A stretch of 64,000 bases of DNA from Flaveria trinervia (Eukaryota; Streptophyta; Magnoliopsida; Asterales; Asteraceae), in NCBI GenBank assembly GCA_025506515.1, contig CM046457.1:41054231-41118230 (forward strand). Reading direction: 5' to 3'. Below the pieces are notes generated by a model. The model was not told the origin of the DNA. It was given only the letters and a program-made list of their open reading frames with translations, and made no database searches. Of this stretch, positions 12,442 through 22,800 are shown one piece after another. Position 1 is the stretch's first letter. Each line of letters opens with the position of its first letter. The translations under genes were made by a program, and so were the position numbers.

Positions 12442-13043
12442 TCAATTTAATTCAACCCAAACGAACATCTATCTATCTTTATTCGATTGTTACTTCCAAT
12501 CTCACCTAGAAAACACAAATCCAACACCAACGAGCAACATACGACTCGCGACCTACAACTCAACGGGGATCCATGTTCGGAACTCTATTAAACCATATTG
12601 ATGGAGGGCTTTTGCTTTCCATCGTCCTTGGATTCTACTTGCAAAATTAATTTGATTATCAACAACAGTTGTATCTTGAATCGACTTCAACGTGGTCACG
12701 ACCGGTTCTTCATCTTGTAACTTCATCTTGATCAGCATTATGGTAATTAAACACGCATACTCACTCGGTTTCTTATCGGCAATGAAAGCCCTAAGATCAT
12801 TTCCATTAACAACATAAATCTCAGATTCAATTTGGATTCAATTTGAATATAGCGTTTATGTTGAATTTGGGGATTTCAGTAATTAACGTTTTTAAACATT
12901 GTAATTGAACTTTTAATCAAATATGGTCTTCTGCCCAAATGGTTACAACATCATGCAGCTGCACAAGGGACCCGGGTTCGACCCCGAGGACCCTCATTCT
13001 TTTTAAATATTTGATTTTTTGAAGTTTCTTTTTAGTGCATAAG
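12442..13043. repeat. Duplicated segment X, left copy
   Basis: About 600 bp closely matching 34339-34937, with scattered substitutions and small indels. Both copies end in GCATAAG: here it is followed by the start of Gypsy G1, in the other copy by uninterrupted AT-rich LTR sequence. ATAAG (13039-13043) is therefore the likely G1 target site. A 61-codon minus-strand frame inside it is interrupted in the other copy. Confidence 0.75.
12923..12995 (+). repeat. tRNA-derived SINE-like module (left copy)
   Basis: An A-box-like TGCCCAAATGG (12932-12942) and a perfect B box GGTTCGACCCC (12975-12985) lie 32 nt apart. GGTCTTC near 12925 can pair with GAGGACC near 12986, like an acceptor stem, but the T-stem is poor, so it is not a functional tRNA. 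A T-rich tail follows. It could be a SINE head or a fossil tRNA. Confidence 0.45.
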
Positions 13044-13523
13044 TGTAAGGCCCGGTTCCCGAGACGCTTACAGCTGGTGATTCATCGCACATAAAACGTA
13101 TACTTTGCATTTATTCATCAAAACATTGTAGCGGAAACATTAAACAAATGGCATTTCATTTCATCAAAAAACTTTTGCAAAATAATGCATCGTTTATCGG
13201 TTACAAAATTACATTGTTGAATTACATCACAAAAGCCTTAAATAAATGGATGCCATCCAAAAGAGCTTAGTAGCCGCCTTGTGCCATCCTCAACAACGTT
13301 TACCTGCCAACTGAAAACATATAAAAGTCAGCGTTGTTAAGTGAGTTCTAGTTTTATAATAAAACATACATAAAATCGTTATTTATTTCTTTTCAGAGTC
13401 CATACTATACGTTTCATTTATTCGTGATCATACATCATACGTACATACAGATAAATCATTATTATCTTCCATTACGCTCGTTAACCATCGTTCATTCGCT
13501 ACATCTTGTGACATGTACATTAA

Positions 13524-13770
13524 CCCGAACATTATGCACGAAGCTGGTTACTGGGCCTAAGGTCTTTCATAGACCCCAAACATTATGCACGAAGCTGACT
13601 CCAGTACCTAGGGCAAGTACATTCACCATTCATCTTTTCTTTTTCATTCCGGATCAGTGCCATATGCTATACCCCGAACATTGTGCACGAAGCAGGTTAC
13701 TAGGCCTGAGGTCTTTCATAGACCTCGAATATTGTGCACGAAGCTGAGTCCAGTACCTGAGGCAAGCGGC
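13524..13770. repeat. Duplicated ~100-bp block with GCACGAAGC units in G1 LTR
   Basis: CCGAACATTRTGCACGAAGC occurs four times as two pairs (near 13525, 13573, 13672 and 13722). The pair plus the GTCTTTCATAGACC hairpin between its members is duplicated. The same arrangement lies at 31722-31964 in the other LTR. Confidence 0.75.
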
Positions 13771-14274
13771 AAGGATCCCATACATATAGTCAATCACAAG
13801 GATTTGACCCCAGTGTGCATCCTTCCGGGGTAGCTAACCCGCACACAGTTGAGCTAACACCCTTTATTGGGTGTGGTCCTCCATACATTTGCTTGCAAGA
13901 CTTTTACGTTCATTCATTCGTTAATGCATGTATTCATTCATCATGTTCCCCTTTCATTATCTTTCACTTTACGTTACATAATATTTTCGGTTCATTCATT
14001 AACATAACACGTAAAGCCATGGAAAGATAAACATTCATCATCATAAGGAACATATCATAACATACCATTCATACATCATCACACAGGGCATCATACATAC
14101 ATAACTTACATCATGCATAATCATGCAACATCACGATCATCATCATCATCATCTATAACATGCCCATCCTACTATCTATGACCCCAAAAGTCAACATTTA
14201 TAGTCCCCCGAGAATTTCCCAAGTCAAAGCCTACTTTACACATTTTCCCCAAAATCAAAAAATATTCTAAGTCC

Positions 14275-14675
14275 TAGGCGCATGGGCACTATGCAGGCGC
14301 ATAGACACTATTCAGGCACATGGGGAACACTTAGGCGCATGGGCCACTCTCGGGCGCATGAGCACTATGCAGGCGCATGGGGAAACACTTAGTCAAATCC
14401 AGCCCAATTCTTGGGTGCATGGGTACTATTCAGACGCATGAACACTTGGGCGCATGGGCCACTTGGGCGTATGGGCACTATTAGGGCGCATGGCCCTACC
14501 TTAGTCATCCGACTAACATTTCTAGGTGCATGGGTGCCGCTGTTCAGGCGCATGGGCTGTACTTAAACATTTCTAAGGTAATCTTAGGCGCATGGGCTAC
14601 TGTTTAGGCGCATGACTTACACTTAATTCTTTCAGAGGCAATTTCGGACGTATGAGCCTCACCCAGACGCATGAG
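14275..14675. repeat. Dispersed GGCGCATGGGC array in G1 LTR
   Basis: Roughly twenty copies of GGCGCATGRGC, 15-45 bp apart, often followed by CACTATGCA or CACTT. On the element strand each reads CCCATGCGCC and so carries an ATG. The same array is at 32462-32880 in the partner LTR. Confidence 0.8.
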
Positions 14676-15288
14676 CATTTTGTAAAACATGATTCTAGGA
14701 TGTTTTCAATCTCAATCCTCAACTCATTTGTTCTAAGAATAATGTGGCTATTCTAAGCATGAGTAGTCTATAAACCATCAAAAACCAACATCCAACATAC
14801 AAAATACATACGGGTATTCACACATAAACTTGTAAAATCATTTTAATACGTTTCCAGCCCCAAAGAAGTTTAAAACATGTAAAAACCGGGTTTTAGAACT
14901 CACTTGGTGCAAATGGGGTGTTCTTCCTTTTAACCCTTGCAAAGAGTTCAAATCACCTAAAAACAATACAAAAACACACACACCCGAGCACAACATAACC
15001 CATAAGCACATAAACACATAACCGGGATAAAACCCGTCATAAAAACATAAAAACCTTGAATTCACTTTTCTTCTTCCACTTCTTCTTCACGAGAGTATTC
15101 TCTGCTCTCTTTCTCTAAAACGGAGACAAATGGTGAAGTGAGGTGAGGGTGGCGGCCATACTCACCTTTACACCAACTTTTGAAAGTTTTGTCCTTTTTG
15201 GACACTTTTAGTCTCTCCACTTGGACTTTATTTCCTTTCTCGCTTTTATTCTTTTTATCTTGTCTTTTAAATATAACCGGGTGTTACA

Positions 15289-15303
15289 AGTCCACCCCCC
15301 TTA
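15289..15303 (-). other. G1 polypurine tract
   Basis: On the minus strand AAGGGGGGTGGACT directly precedes the LTR start TGTAACACCC, the standard plus-strand primer position. Confidence 0.75.
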
Positions 15304-15327
15304 TACAGGTTTCGTCCCCGAAACCTG

Positions 15328-16766
15328 TTATTCCTCAAACAGACAAGGATGGTGCTGCCTCATCTCCTCCTTAGTTTCCCACGTAGATTCGGATCCCTTC
15401 ATGTGCTTCCACTGTACACGCACAAGAAGAACCACTTTATTTCTAAGCCTCTTCACTTTACGATCGATGATTGCTACTGGTTGCTCCACATAATTGAGCC
15501 TTTCATCAACTTCAATGTCCTCCAGTGGAACAATCATATCTTCATCAGCTATACACTTTCTCAAATGAGATACATGGAATGTCGGTGAATTCCACTTAAC
15601 TCATCTAGCAACTCCATCTATAGGCCACCTCTCCCACCCGAGCAATGATTCGGTAAGGGTGTATATACCTTGGCTCAACTTGCCCCGCTTCCTAAATCGG
15701 ATAATACCCTTGAAAAGTGAGACCTTCAACATAACCTAGTCCCCACCTGGAACTCAATTGGTCTACGTCGTTTATTGGCATATGACTTCTGTCTATCATT
15801 GGCTGTCTTGATGAAGGCTTTAATCTTTTCAAGCTTCTCAATCGTAGCCTCGATTACCTCAACACTTCCCAATTCCTTTTGACCAATATCATCCCAACAT
15901 ACGGGTGTTCTACATCTCCTACCATATAGCATCTCGTATGGTGGCATACCAATGCTGGCATGATAACTATTGTTGTATGAAAATTCAGCTAAAGGTAAGT
16001 GGTCATCCCAACTTCCCCTAAAATGAATCACACATGCCCGAAGCATGTCTTCCAATGTCTGAATGGTCCTTTCCGACTGACCATTAGTTTAGGGATGATA
16101 AGCCGCTAATATGTAACATCGTCCCCATGGCATCATGGAATTTCTTCCAGAATTTAGATGTAAATCGGTGTCACGATCAGACACAGTGGACACCGGCACA
16201 CCATGACAGTTACAATCTCCTTGATGAACAGGTCAGCCAACCTCTCGGAAGAATATGTCTCGCGGATCGGTAGGAAGTGAGCACTCTTCGTCAAACGGTC
16301 AACAATCATCCATATGGCATGGTATTCTTTCAGTGTATGGGGCAGTTTCGTAATGAAATCCATGGTGATGTGCTCCTATTTCCTTTCCGGTATATCCAAA
16401 GGTTGGATCTTCCCATACGACTTTTGATCTTCCGCCTTCACTTGCAAACAAGTAAGGCACCTACTCACATACTCCACCATGTCATGCTTCATACCCGGCC
16501 ACCAATAATCTTTCTTCATGTCTTGATACATCTTTTCGCACCAGGATGAATGGAGTATCGAGTCTTGTGGGCTTCATCCAAAATCCTACACGTAGATTCC
16601 CGAAACAAGGAATCCACACCTGTCCAAATCGAGTTTTAACACCAAGCGTGTTCTCACCCTATTCTCTAACCAGACCTCTCATTCTTTTAGAGTTTAGATA
16701 ATCTTCTTTCAATGCTTCATCCTGAAACTCCTTGACTTGCTTCATTACCTCGGAGGTCACAATTAA
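15328..16766 (-). pseudogene. G1 integrase and chromodomain, frameshifted
   Basis: Integrase core begins around MDFITKLPHT (ends near 16363) and VDRLTKSAHFLPI; the Glu region reads GQSERTIQTL (near 16070) and is preserved; then SYNNSYHASIGMPPYEMLYG and the C-terminal region. A chromodomain follows (15328-15500) with PVAIIDRKVKRLRNK, VRVQWKHMKGSESTWE and the terminal LFEE before a TAA. In this family the chromodomain is thought to guide insertion to heterochromatin. Frames break near 16150, 16085 and 15730. Confidence 0.85.
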
Positions 16767-17240
16767 TTAGTATGCCTTCACCCGAATCGGGTCGGGCCTC
16801 TCCTTCCGGCTAAGGGCATCGACCACCACGTTTGCTTTGCCCGGATGGTAATGGATCTCGCAATCATAATCCTTCATAAGCTCCAACCATCGCCTCTGCC
16901 TCATGTTTGGATCTTTTTGCTCGAAGAAGTACTTCAAGCTCTTGTGGTCCGTGAAAATGGTGCACTTTGTTCCATATAGATAGTGCCTCCAAATCATTAG
17001 TGCAAAGACCACGACCGCTAGCTCCAAGTCATGGGTGGGATAATTGACCTCATGAACCTTGAACTGTCGGGATGCATAGGCTATAACCTTCCCTCTCTGC
17101 ATTAATACAAACCCCAACCTCGAGTAAGAAGCATCTGAATATACTACCAAATCTTCGCTTCCTTTGGGTACGGCAAGACAGGAGCTTGAGTCAACCTCAC
17201 CTTTAACTCTTTGAATGCCTTCTCTTGAGCTTGACCCCAT
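16767..17240 (-). pseudogene. G1 RNase H domain
   Basis: An open piece of 157 codons, the best-kept part of G1 pol. It holds VVYSDASYSRLGFVL, YASRQFKVHEVNYPTHDLEL, FTDHKSLKYFF and YHPGKANVVVDALSRK (usual VADALSR). The Asp/Glu/Asp residues expected of Ty3/Gypsy RNase H are visible. It joins RT upstream after a frame break and integrase downstream. Confidence 0.85.
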
Positions 17241-18066
17241 GTAAACTTTACCTCCTTTTGGGTCAACTTGGTCAGTGGAGAAGCGATCTTGGAAAAGTCT
17301 TAGATGAATCTTATGTAGTAGCCCGCCAAACCCAAGAAACTATGAATCTCGGATGGCGTCTTGGAGACCTCCATTGCATCACTACCTCTACCTTAGCTAG
17401 GTCCACCATAATACCATCGGGATTCACCACATGACCCAAGAACTGAACATCACGCAACCAAAATGCACACTTGGAGAATTTTGCATACAACTTCTCCCTT
17501 CTTAATGTCTCCAGAACTTCCCGAATATGACCGGCATGCTCAATCTCACTCTTCGAGTAAATCAGGATATCTTCAATGAACACAATCACTGATTTATCCA
17601 ACATAGGCCGACACACATGGTTCATTAGATCCATAAAAGCAGCTGGCGCATTGGTCAAACCAAAGGAGATGACGAGAACTCGTAGTGACCGTAGCGCGTA
17701 CGAAAAGCTGTTTTTGGGATATCCTGCTCTTTCACTTTCAGCTGATGGTACCCAGATCCATATCTATCATCGAAAACCAACTGGCACCTTGGAGCTGGTC
17801 GAAAGATCATCTATTCTTGGAAGGGGGTATTGGTTCTTTACCGTCAACTTGTTCAACTCTAAGTAGTCAATACACATCCCCATACTACCGTCTTTCTTCT
17901 TCACAAACAGGATCGGGGCACCCCAGGGAGAGATACTCGGTCTAATGAACCCTTATCCAGCAGTTCTTGCAACTGCTCCATTAACTCTTTCATCTCAGTC
18001 GGAGCCAACCGATAGGGTGCTTTGGCAACAGGTTAGCACCGGGTATCAAGTCAATTTGGAACTCAA
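17241..18066 (-). pseudogene. G1 reverse transcriptase
   Basis: Fragments of the Ty3/Gypsy RT: APAAFMDLMNHVCRPMLDK, then FIEDILIYSKSE where the family has FIDDILIYSKS (17569-17580), so the first catalytic Asp of the YxDD box is replaced by Glu. KCAFWLRDVQFLGHVV follows. Upstream frames are shifted around 17660-17700 and 17940-18000. Confidence 0.83.
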
Positions 18067-18660
18067 CCTCGAGATCTGGTGGCACACCAGGTAAGTCTTC
18101 TGGAAATACGTCCGGAAAGTCGCACACAACTAGTACATCCGATAGTTGTGGCGTCGGCGTGTCCACGTCCTTTACGTAGGCCAAGTAGGCACTACATCCA
18201 CACCTCATGCACTTCCCCGCCACTACCATTGAAATCACCTTCGGGATCATCACGACTCGATCACCATAAACCGTCACCTTGTCCCCGTCAGGTGCTGTCA
18301 ATCGGATCATCTTCTTGCGACACACGATGTTTGCCTTATAGGTTGCCAACCAGTCCATCCCTAGTACTACATCGAATCCACCTAGGGGTATCACGTGTAA
18401 CCTAGCAGCAAACCTATGGCCTTCTAGTTCTATGGCATAGTCATCTATCACCTCAGTAATTCTAGTGGACTTAGCAATAGCAGTTCTACATCGAAAAGCT
18501 CATCAATACATCTACTCTTATTGGGAAACTTAGCACCAAAGGCAGCAGAAATGAAACTCCTACTAGCACCAGAATCAAACAACACAGATGCAAAGGTTTG
18601 GTTTACTAGAAACATACCTAACACCATGTCGGGATCTGTCCTAGCCTCCTCCCGAGTCAT
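18067..18660 (-). pseudogene. G1 aspartic protease and linker to RT
   Basis: The protease site FDSGASRSFIS (DSG codons at 18568-18576) is intact, followed by VIPLGGFDVVLGMDWL, a typical second protease motif. The linker to RT carries VCDFPDVFPEDLPGVPP (the RT-start motif). One frameshift near 18450-18480 separates the halves. Confidence 0.85.
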
Positions 18661-18998
18661 CGTGAATGCTTGGGCGCTTGCCTTCTACCCTTCTCCTCCG
18701 GCCTTCTTCACCCCGGAACTCTCGGCCCTTGGCTTCTTACACTCCCTTCTCATATGACCACTTCCCCCGTAGTTGAAGCACTTCATACCTCCACAATCTC
18801 TAGCCATATGACCAGGCTTCCCACACTTGAAACAAATATTCGACCCCCATCTACACTCGCCACCGTGCTCCTTCCCGCACTTGCCACATTTCTTCAAGTC
18901 AGCACCAGCTATGACCACACGATGCTCATTCCCTCGAGCCTTCTTGTTACTCGTCGAGGCACCACCCCGACGAAACCTCTTCCCATTTCGATTTCTAT
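18661..18998 (-). pseudogene. gag: G1 gag C-terminal part with zinc knuckles
   Basis: Carries CFKCGKPGHMARDC (18793-18834), an intact CCHC knuckle, next to CFNYGGSGHMRREC, in which the second Cys has become Tyr, and a half-motif CGKCGKEHGGEC. It is cut at 18998 by Copia B; its upstream partner resumes at 29975 and the reading continues as GGGDRNRNGKRF across the junction when the insertion and one duplication are ignored. Confidence 0.85.
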
Positions 18999-19003
18999 CA
19001 CCT
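18999..19003. other. Target-site duplication of Copia B, left
   Basis: CACCT, repeated at 29970-29974. Five bases is the normal Copia duplication, so Copia B entered G1 by ordinary integration. Confidence 0.92.
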
Positions 19004-19064
19004 TGTTGGACCAAAAGAATCAATGAGCCAGATCAGAAAAACCTTTAAGTCTTATAGACATCAA

Positions 19065-19260
19065 AACAACTGAAGTGTCTACAACAGCTGAAGACAAAGT
19101 CTGAAGACAACTGCTGAAGACAAAGTCTGAAGACAAGTCTAAAGACAACAGCTGAAGACAAAGTCTAAAGACAAAGTCTGAAGACAACAGTTGGAGACAA
19201 AGTCTGAAGACCAAGTTCTCAGAAGTTGTCACAACAGCTAAAGTAGTTCTCTTCAGTAGT
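19065..19260. repeat. CTGAAGACAAAGT array in Copia B U3
   Basis: About ten units alternating CTGAAGACAAAGT and CAGCTGAAGACAA. This is the complement-orientation form of the motif seen in the pol-ORF3 spacers. Confidence 0.8.
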
Positions 19261-19481
19261 TGTGATGGTTTACTTTTTAGTAGTTTGTAATCAGTAGTTT
19301 TAAATTATGTAAAACATCTGAAGTTCTTACACTTCAGATGTTATAACTTCAATAGTTGTAATGTTAGCTTATACTTAGCTTTTTGTAAAGGTGTCTTCAG
19401 TTGTTGTGGACATCTTCAGTAGTTTAGTTACTTTCAGTTGTTTGTATAAATCAGTTAGCTGTCACTATCAAGTGACATCGC

Positions 19482-19506
19482 TGACGTCACATTCCTTTAT
19501 AAAAGG
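19482..19506 (+). promoter_or_regulatory. Copia B 5' LTR core promoter
   Basis: The palindrome TGACGTCA (19482-19489), a bZIP/TGA-factor type site, lies six bases upstream of the TATA box CTTTATAAAAGG (19495-19506). The TATA box sits in the near-palindrome CATTCC...GGAATG. Confidence 0.6.
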
Positions 19507-19701
19507 AATGTTGACCTAATTTCTTGTAACCGAAGCGTGTGCGTGAATGAAAACATTCTCTTTGCAGAAAACTTTCTCTCTCTATAACCGTCACTGTTTG
19601 ATTGAATATTCATATTATTCTTGCTTAAATTTCGTCTAATTCTTGTTCTATTCCGCTGCAAATCTTAATCTAATTGATCAAACCAGATCCCAATCCTTTC
19701 A

Positions 19702-19932
19702 AATGGTATCAGAGCAAGATTAATCATTGATCGATTTAATAATTGATCATTGAACTGCTCTTTTGACATCTAAGTTTGATCAAATTAGCAAATTTGCAAG
19801 AATTGGTTATAGAGTTTGATTTTATGTTGCTTCCGGTGAATTAATTTTAGATTCTTCTTCTTTCAAACTGAGTTGTTGAGTTTTTGAGCCAGATCTGTTA
19901 AAATTTCATTGAACCTGTTTGAATCGGTGAAA
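19702..19932 (+). other. Copia B leader: primer-binding site and palindrome
   Basis: TGGTATCAGAGC (19704-19715) is the perfect complement of the plant tRNA-iMet 3' end. The palindrome at 19728-19749 pairs TGATCGATT with AATTGATCA around a four-base loop. The rest is untranslated leader to the gag ATG. Confidence 0.8.
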
Positions 19933-22800
19933 ATGGCTACATCAATCAATGATCCTCACAATACTGGCTCTTCAACAAAGCCTTCGATGCTTGTTAGGAG
20001 TGAGTATAACATATGGCAACGCTGAATGCTCCATCACCTATCTGTCAACAGTTCAGGTTGTTGGAAATATATGGTTCATGGACCATATAAGCCTATGGTG
20101 AGTAATCCAGAAACCAATGAGATTGTTCCGAAGAAGAAAGAGCAATACTTAGATGAAGATCTGAAACTGTTTGAAATTGATGCTAAAGCCCATGGAATTC
20201 TGGCCATGGCACTACCTAATGAAATCTATTCTGGACTTATGCATCATGAAACTGCTCATGACCTCTGGATTGCTCTGAAAGAACAATTTGGAGGAACTGA
20301 TGAGGTCTTGGCAAACAATAGAGAGATCCTTGCCCAACAATATGAGACATTCTCTCATAGAAAGGGTGAGTCACTGACTCAACAGTTTGAGCGATTTTCC
20401 TGTTTGATATTTGTGCAGAAAATGGTTAGACATGAATATACAAAGAGTCAGATGAACAATAGATTCCTCAGATCCCTTCCTGAGAGATGGGACACATATA
20501 CTATTGTCCTACGCTCTAGTGCAAATCTGGACAATCTATCTCTCACCCAAATTCATGGAAAACTATTAACATTTGAAAGAGAGATAGAACAGAAAAGGAA
20601 ACTGACTTCATCTCTGAAGCTCACTGATGATTTTGTACCAGGGAATACTGCTCTGGTCAGTCATGCGTCAAATATGCTGCATCAAAGAGTTCTTATGATG
20701 AGCATATAGATTTCTCTTCAAACAGTGGAGATCCTGCTTTTGTTGGTGTTGATAGTAATTCAAGGTGTAGTAGTGATAATTTGTGCTTTTTGATGGATGA
20801 TTTGAAAGGAATTGCTCATGATGATCTAGAAGAGATGGATATTTTGAGCCAAATGGCATTAATCAATATTAGATGTCAAAAATTTTACAAAAGGATAGGT
20901 AGAAAATTTCTTGGTCTCTCTGGAAAAACCAAAGTTGGTTTTGACAAGAGCAAGTTGAGGTGTCACAAGTACCATAGACTTGGACATTTTGCAAGAGAGT
21001 GTAGATCATCTGGATCTAACTCCCTGCACCCTTTGTGACCTTTGCATGCAATAGCTCACAAAACAAAGGGCAACATTCTACCAGTTCTGGTCATCATTCA
21101 CAAATTCGATCATCTCCTGCATATTTTGTCCCTCAAGGTCCAATGCCATATTCTTATCCCTGTTTTTACATGCCTCAGTCCAGTCAGGTTCCAGTACCCA
21201 TAGCTCAACAACCACATGCCCTACCTGAGCCTCAACCATCTTAATCAAATCAACAATCTCAATCCCAATCACATCAAAGCTTTTTCACACCTGGAGTTGT
21301 TGACTGGAGTAGCTTACCAGATGATCTTTCTGGTTATTCTGAACAAGTGTTTTCTGGTGCTGGTCAACATGGTGGTGAAAATCCTTTTGGAAATCTTGCT
21401 CTTATGGCCCTGGAGTCTACTGATGGTTCATGCTCAAATGCTTTATCATCACAGGTACCACATGTATCTTCTGAGGCTAAGGCCAAGTTGTGTTTAGAGT
21501 CATGCATAGCTGCTTTTGTCTTAATTAGAGAAGCAAATGTAGCTTTAATTAATCAAAATCTTGACCTAGAGAAAGTGATTTCCAAAAGAAAAGCTGAGTT
21601 TGAGTCTGTCTTAAAGGAAAAAGATGATGAGATTTACAAATTAAAATGCCAAATCACTGATGAAAAGACAAAGGTAGAGGTCATTTTAGAGAATCATAAG
21701 TATCTCAAAGAAACACTTGCAGCTACTCAAGTAGAGTGTGAACATTGGGTAAGATCCTGCAAGGGGTTTGAAATGCTTCTCAACAAGAAAACAACTTCAA
21801 ATGTGAAGTTTGGGATTGGGTATAATCACACTGTACCTCCTACAGATTTTACTCCCAAGACAGAAGTAAAATCTAAAGGTGAAAGCAATTCCCAAACCAT
21901 ATCATCATGTGTCTCATCCTCAAGTGATAATGCAAAATCAGAGGATGAAGTCAGTATTAGTACCTCAGCTAATCAATCTGCTAATGGTCTCACTGCTGAT
22001 AAACACATGATCAAAGAAAAGCTGAGCACTTCAGGTGTTGTCTCACAAAGTATTCAAAGTACTAAAGGGCAAGTAACAACACCTGAAGAACATTTCAAAC
22101 CAAATGAAAAGAAACATGGTTTGACAATTGCTGAAGAGTCAATCAGGAAATCCAAAAGTAATGACAGAAAACTTCTGAAGAACAAATCATCAGTTGTTAC
22201 AAATCCTTCAGTACTTAACATAAGTACTAAAAGGAAGAAAGTACTAAAGAACACACCTTTAGTAGTTTCATCTTCTTCAGCATTTGAACAATAGAAGATG
22301 ATGAAAAAGCCATGTGAAATATGTGGTCCATTTAATCATCTCACTGATGAATGTTGGTACAAAAAGGGTTCCAAATTCAACAAGGATAAAATCATTAAAA
22401 AGAAAATTAATAAAATGAAAGATGAATTCGAAACCAAGTTTGTACCATAAACATCTCAATCTGATAACCCAAAGTTCTTACAAAAATCTAAAAAGAAGGA
22501 AGAGATTTATCATAAAATAGATGAAAATATTCCTCATGGAATATCAAAACACCAGACTAAGTCTGTGTCACTCAAAAACGAGGACATGGTGAGTCACAGG
22601 AACCAATCAAAAACAAGTACTGATGTGTCAGCTGAACTGAAGGCTTTTAACAACCAATCAAACACAACTTGTTATGATAGTTCAACATCTGTTGGGGAGA
22701 GTTAACCAAATAGATGTACCTGTGATTAAACCACTAAAAAGGAGAACTAAACCAAAATGGTTTGGATCTCAAAAGCTAACTAGTTTTTGTGACAAATGCA
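19933..22800 (+). pseudogene. gag: Copia B gag, decayed
   Basis: ATG at 19933 opens MATSINDPHNTGSS. A TGA at codon 31 interrupts an otherwise good frame that resumes MLHHLSVNSSG and runs to 20709. In the first knuckle (20961-21002) the second Cys is Tyr (CHKYHRLGHFAREC). A 315-codon open stretch (21347-22294) is Lys/Glu-rich, coiled-coil-like, then Ser/Thr-rich; a TAG precedes the second knuckle, CEICGPFNHLTDEC (22313-22354, intact). The Ser-rich part is written with CAGTTGTT/GTACTGAAG-like DNA motifs resembling the LTR array. Confidence 0.83.

Larger units (their letters stand above)
11685..13043 (+). repeat. Gypsy G3 3' LTR, left part
   Basis: Starts TGTAACATCC after the polypurine tract. 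It is AT-rich to about 12160, then has a more GC-rich block (12170-12420), then the segment that is duplicated at 34339-34937. Interrupted at 13043 by Gypsy G1; the LTR appears to continue at 34938. No gene seen. Confidence 0.55.
13044..15288 (-). repeat. Gypsy G1 3' LTR
   Basis: 2,245 bp, TGTAAGGCC...GTTACA on the plus strand (TGTAACACCCGG... on the element's strand). It matches 31245-33437 throughout, with many substitutions and indels, so the insertion is not recent. It contains two repeat arrays (13524-13770 and 14275-14675) and no gene. Confidence 0.9.
19004..19701 (+). repeat. Copia B 5' LTR
   Basis: 698 bp, TGTTGGACC...CCTTTCA. It is 87 bp longer than the 3' LTR, almost entirely because of extra CTGAAGACAAAGT units between about 19090 and 19210. 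U3 array 19065-19260, promoter 19482-19506, then R/U5. Confidence 0.93.

Noticed and set aside
12553..12738. Minus-strand frame that could be a host gene exon, with acceptor-like TTTTGCAG and donor-like GGTAAGC in the right copy
   Set aside because: The second copy of the segment has a stop, the donor is lost in the left copy, and both lie in what looks like an LTR; no recognisable protein family.
12923..12995. Functional tRNA gene
   Set aside because: A and B boxes are present but the T-stem pairs poorly and no convincing anticodon arm can be drawn; kept only as a SINE-like module.
14275..14675. Possible coding repeat peptide read through the GCGCATG units
   Set aside because: Spacing is not a multiple of three and stops occur in all frames.
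16277..16549. Plus-strand frames over G1 pol (also 17576-17945 and 18079-18405)
   Set aside because: They are antisense to recognisable integrase, RT and protease sequence and resemble nothing themselves.
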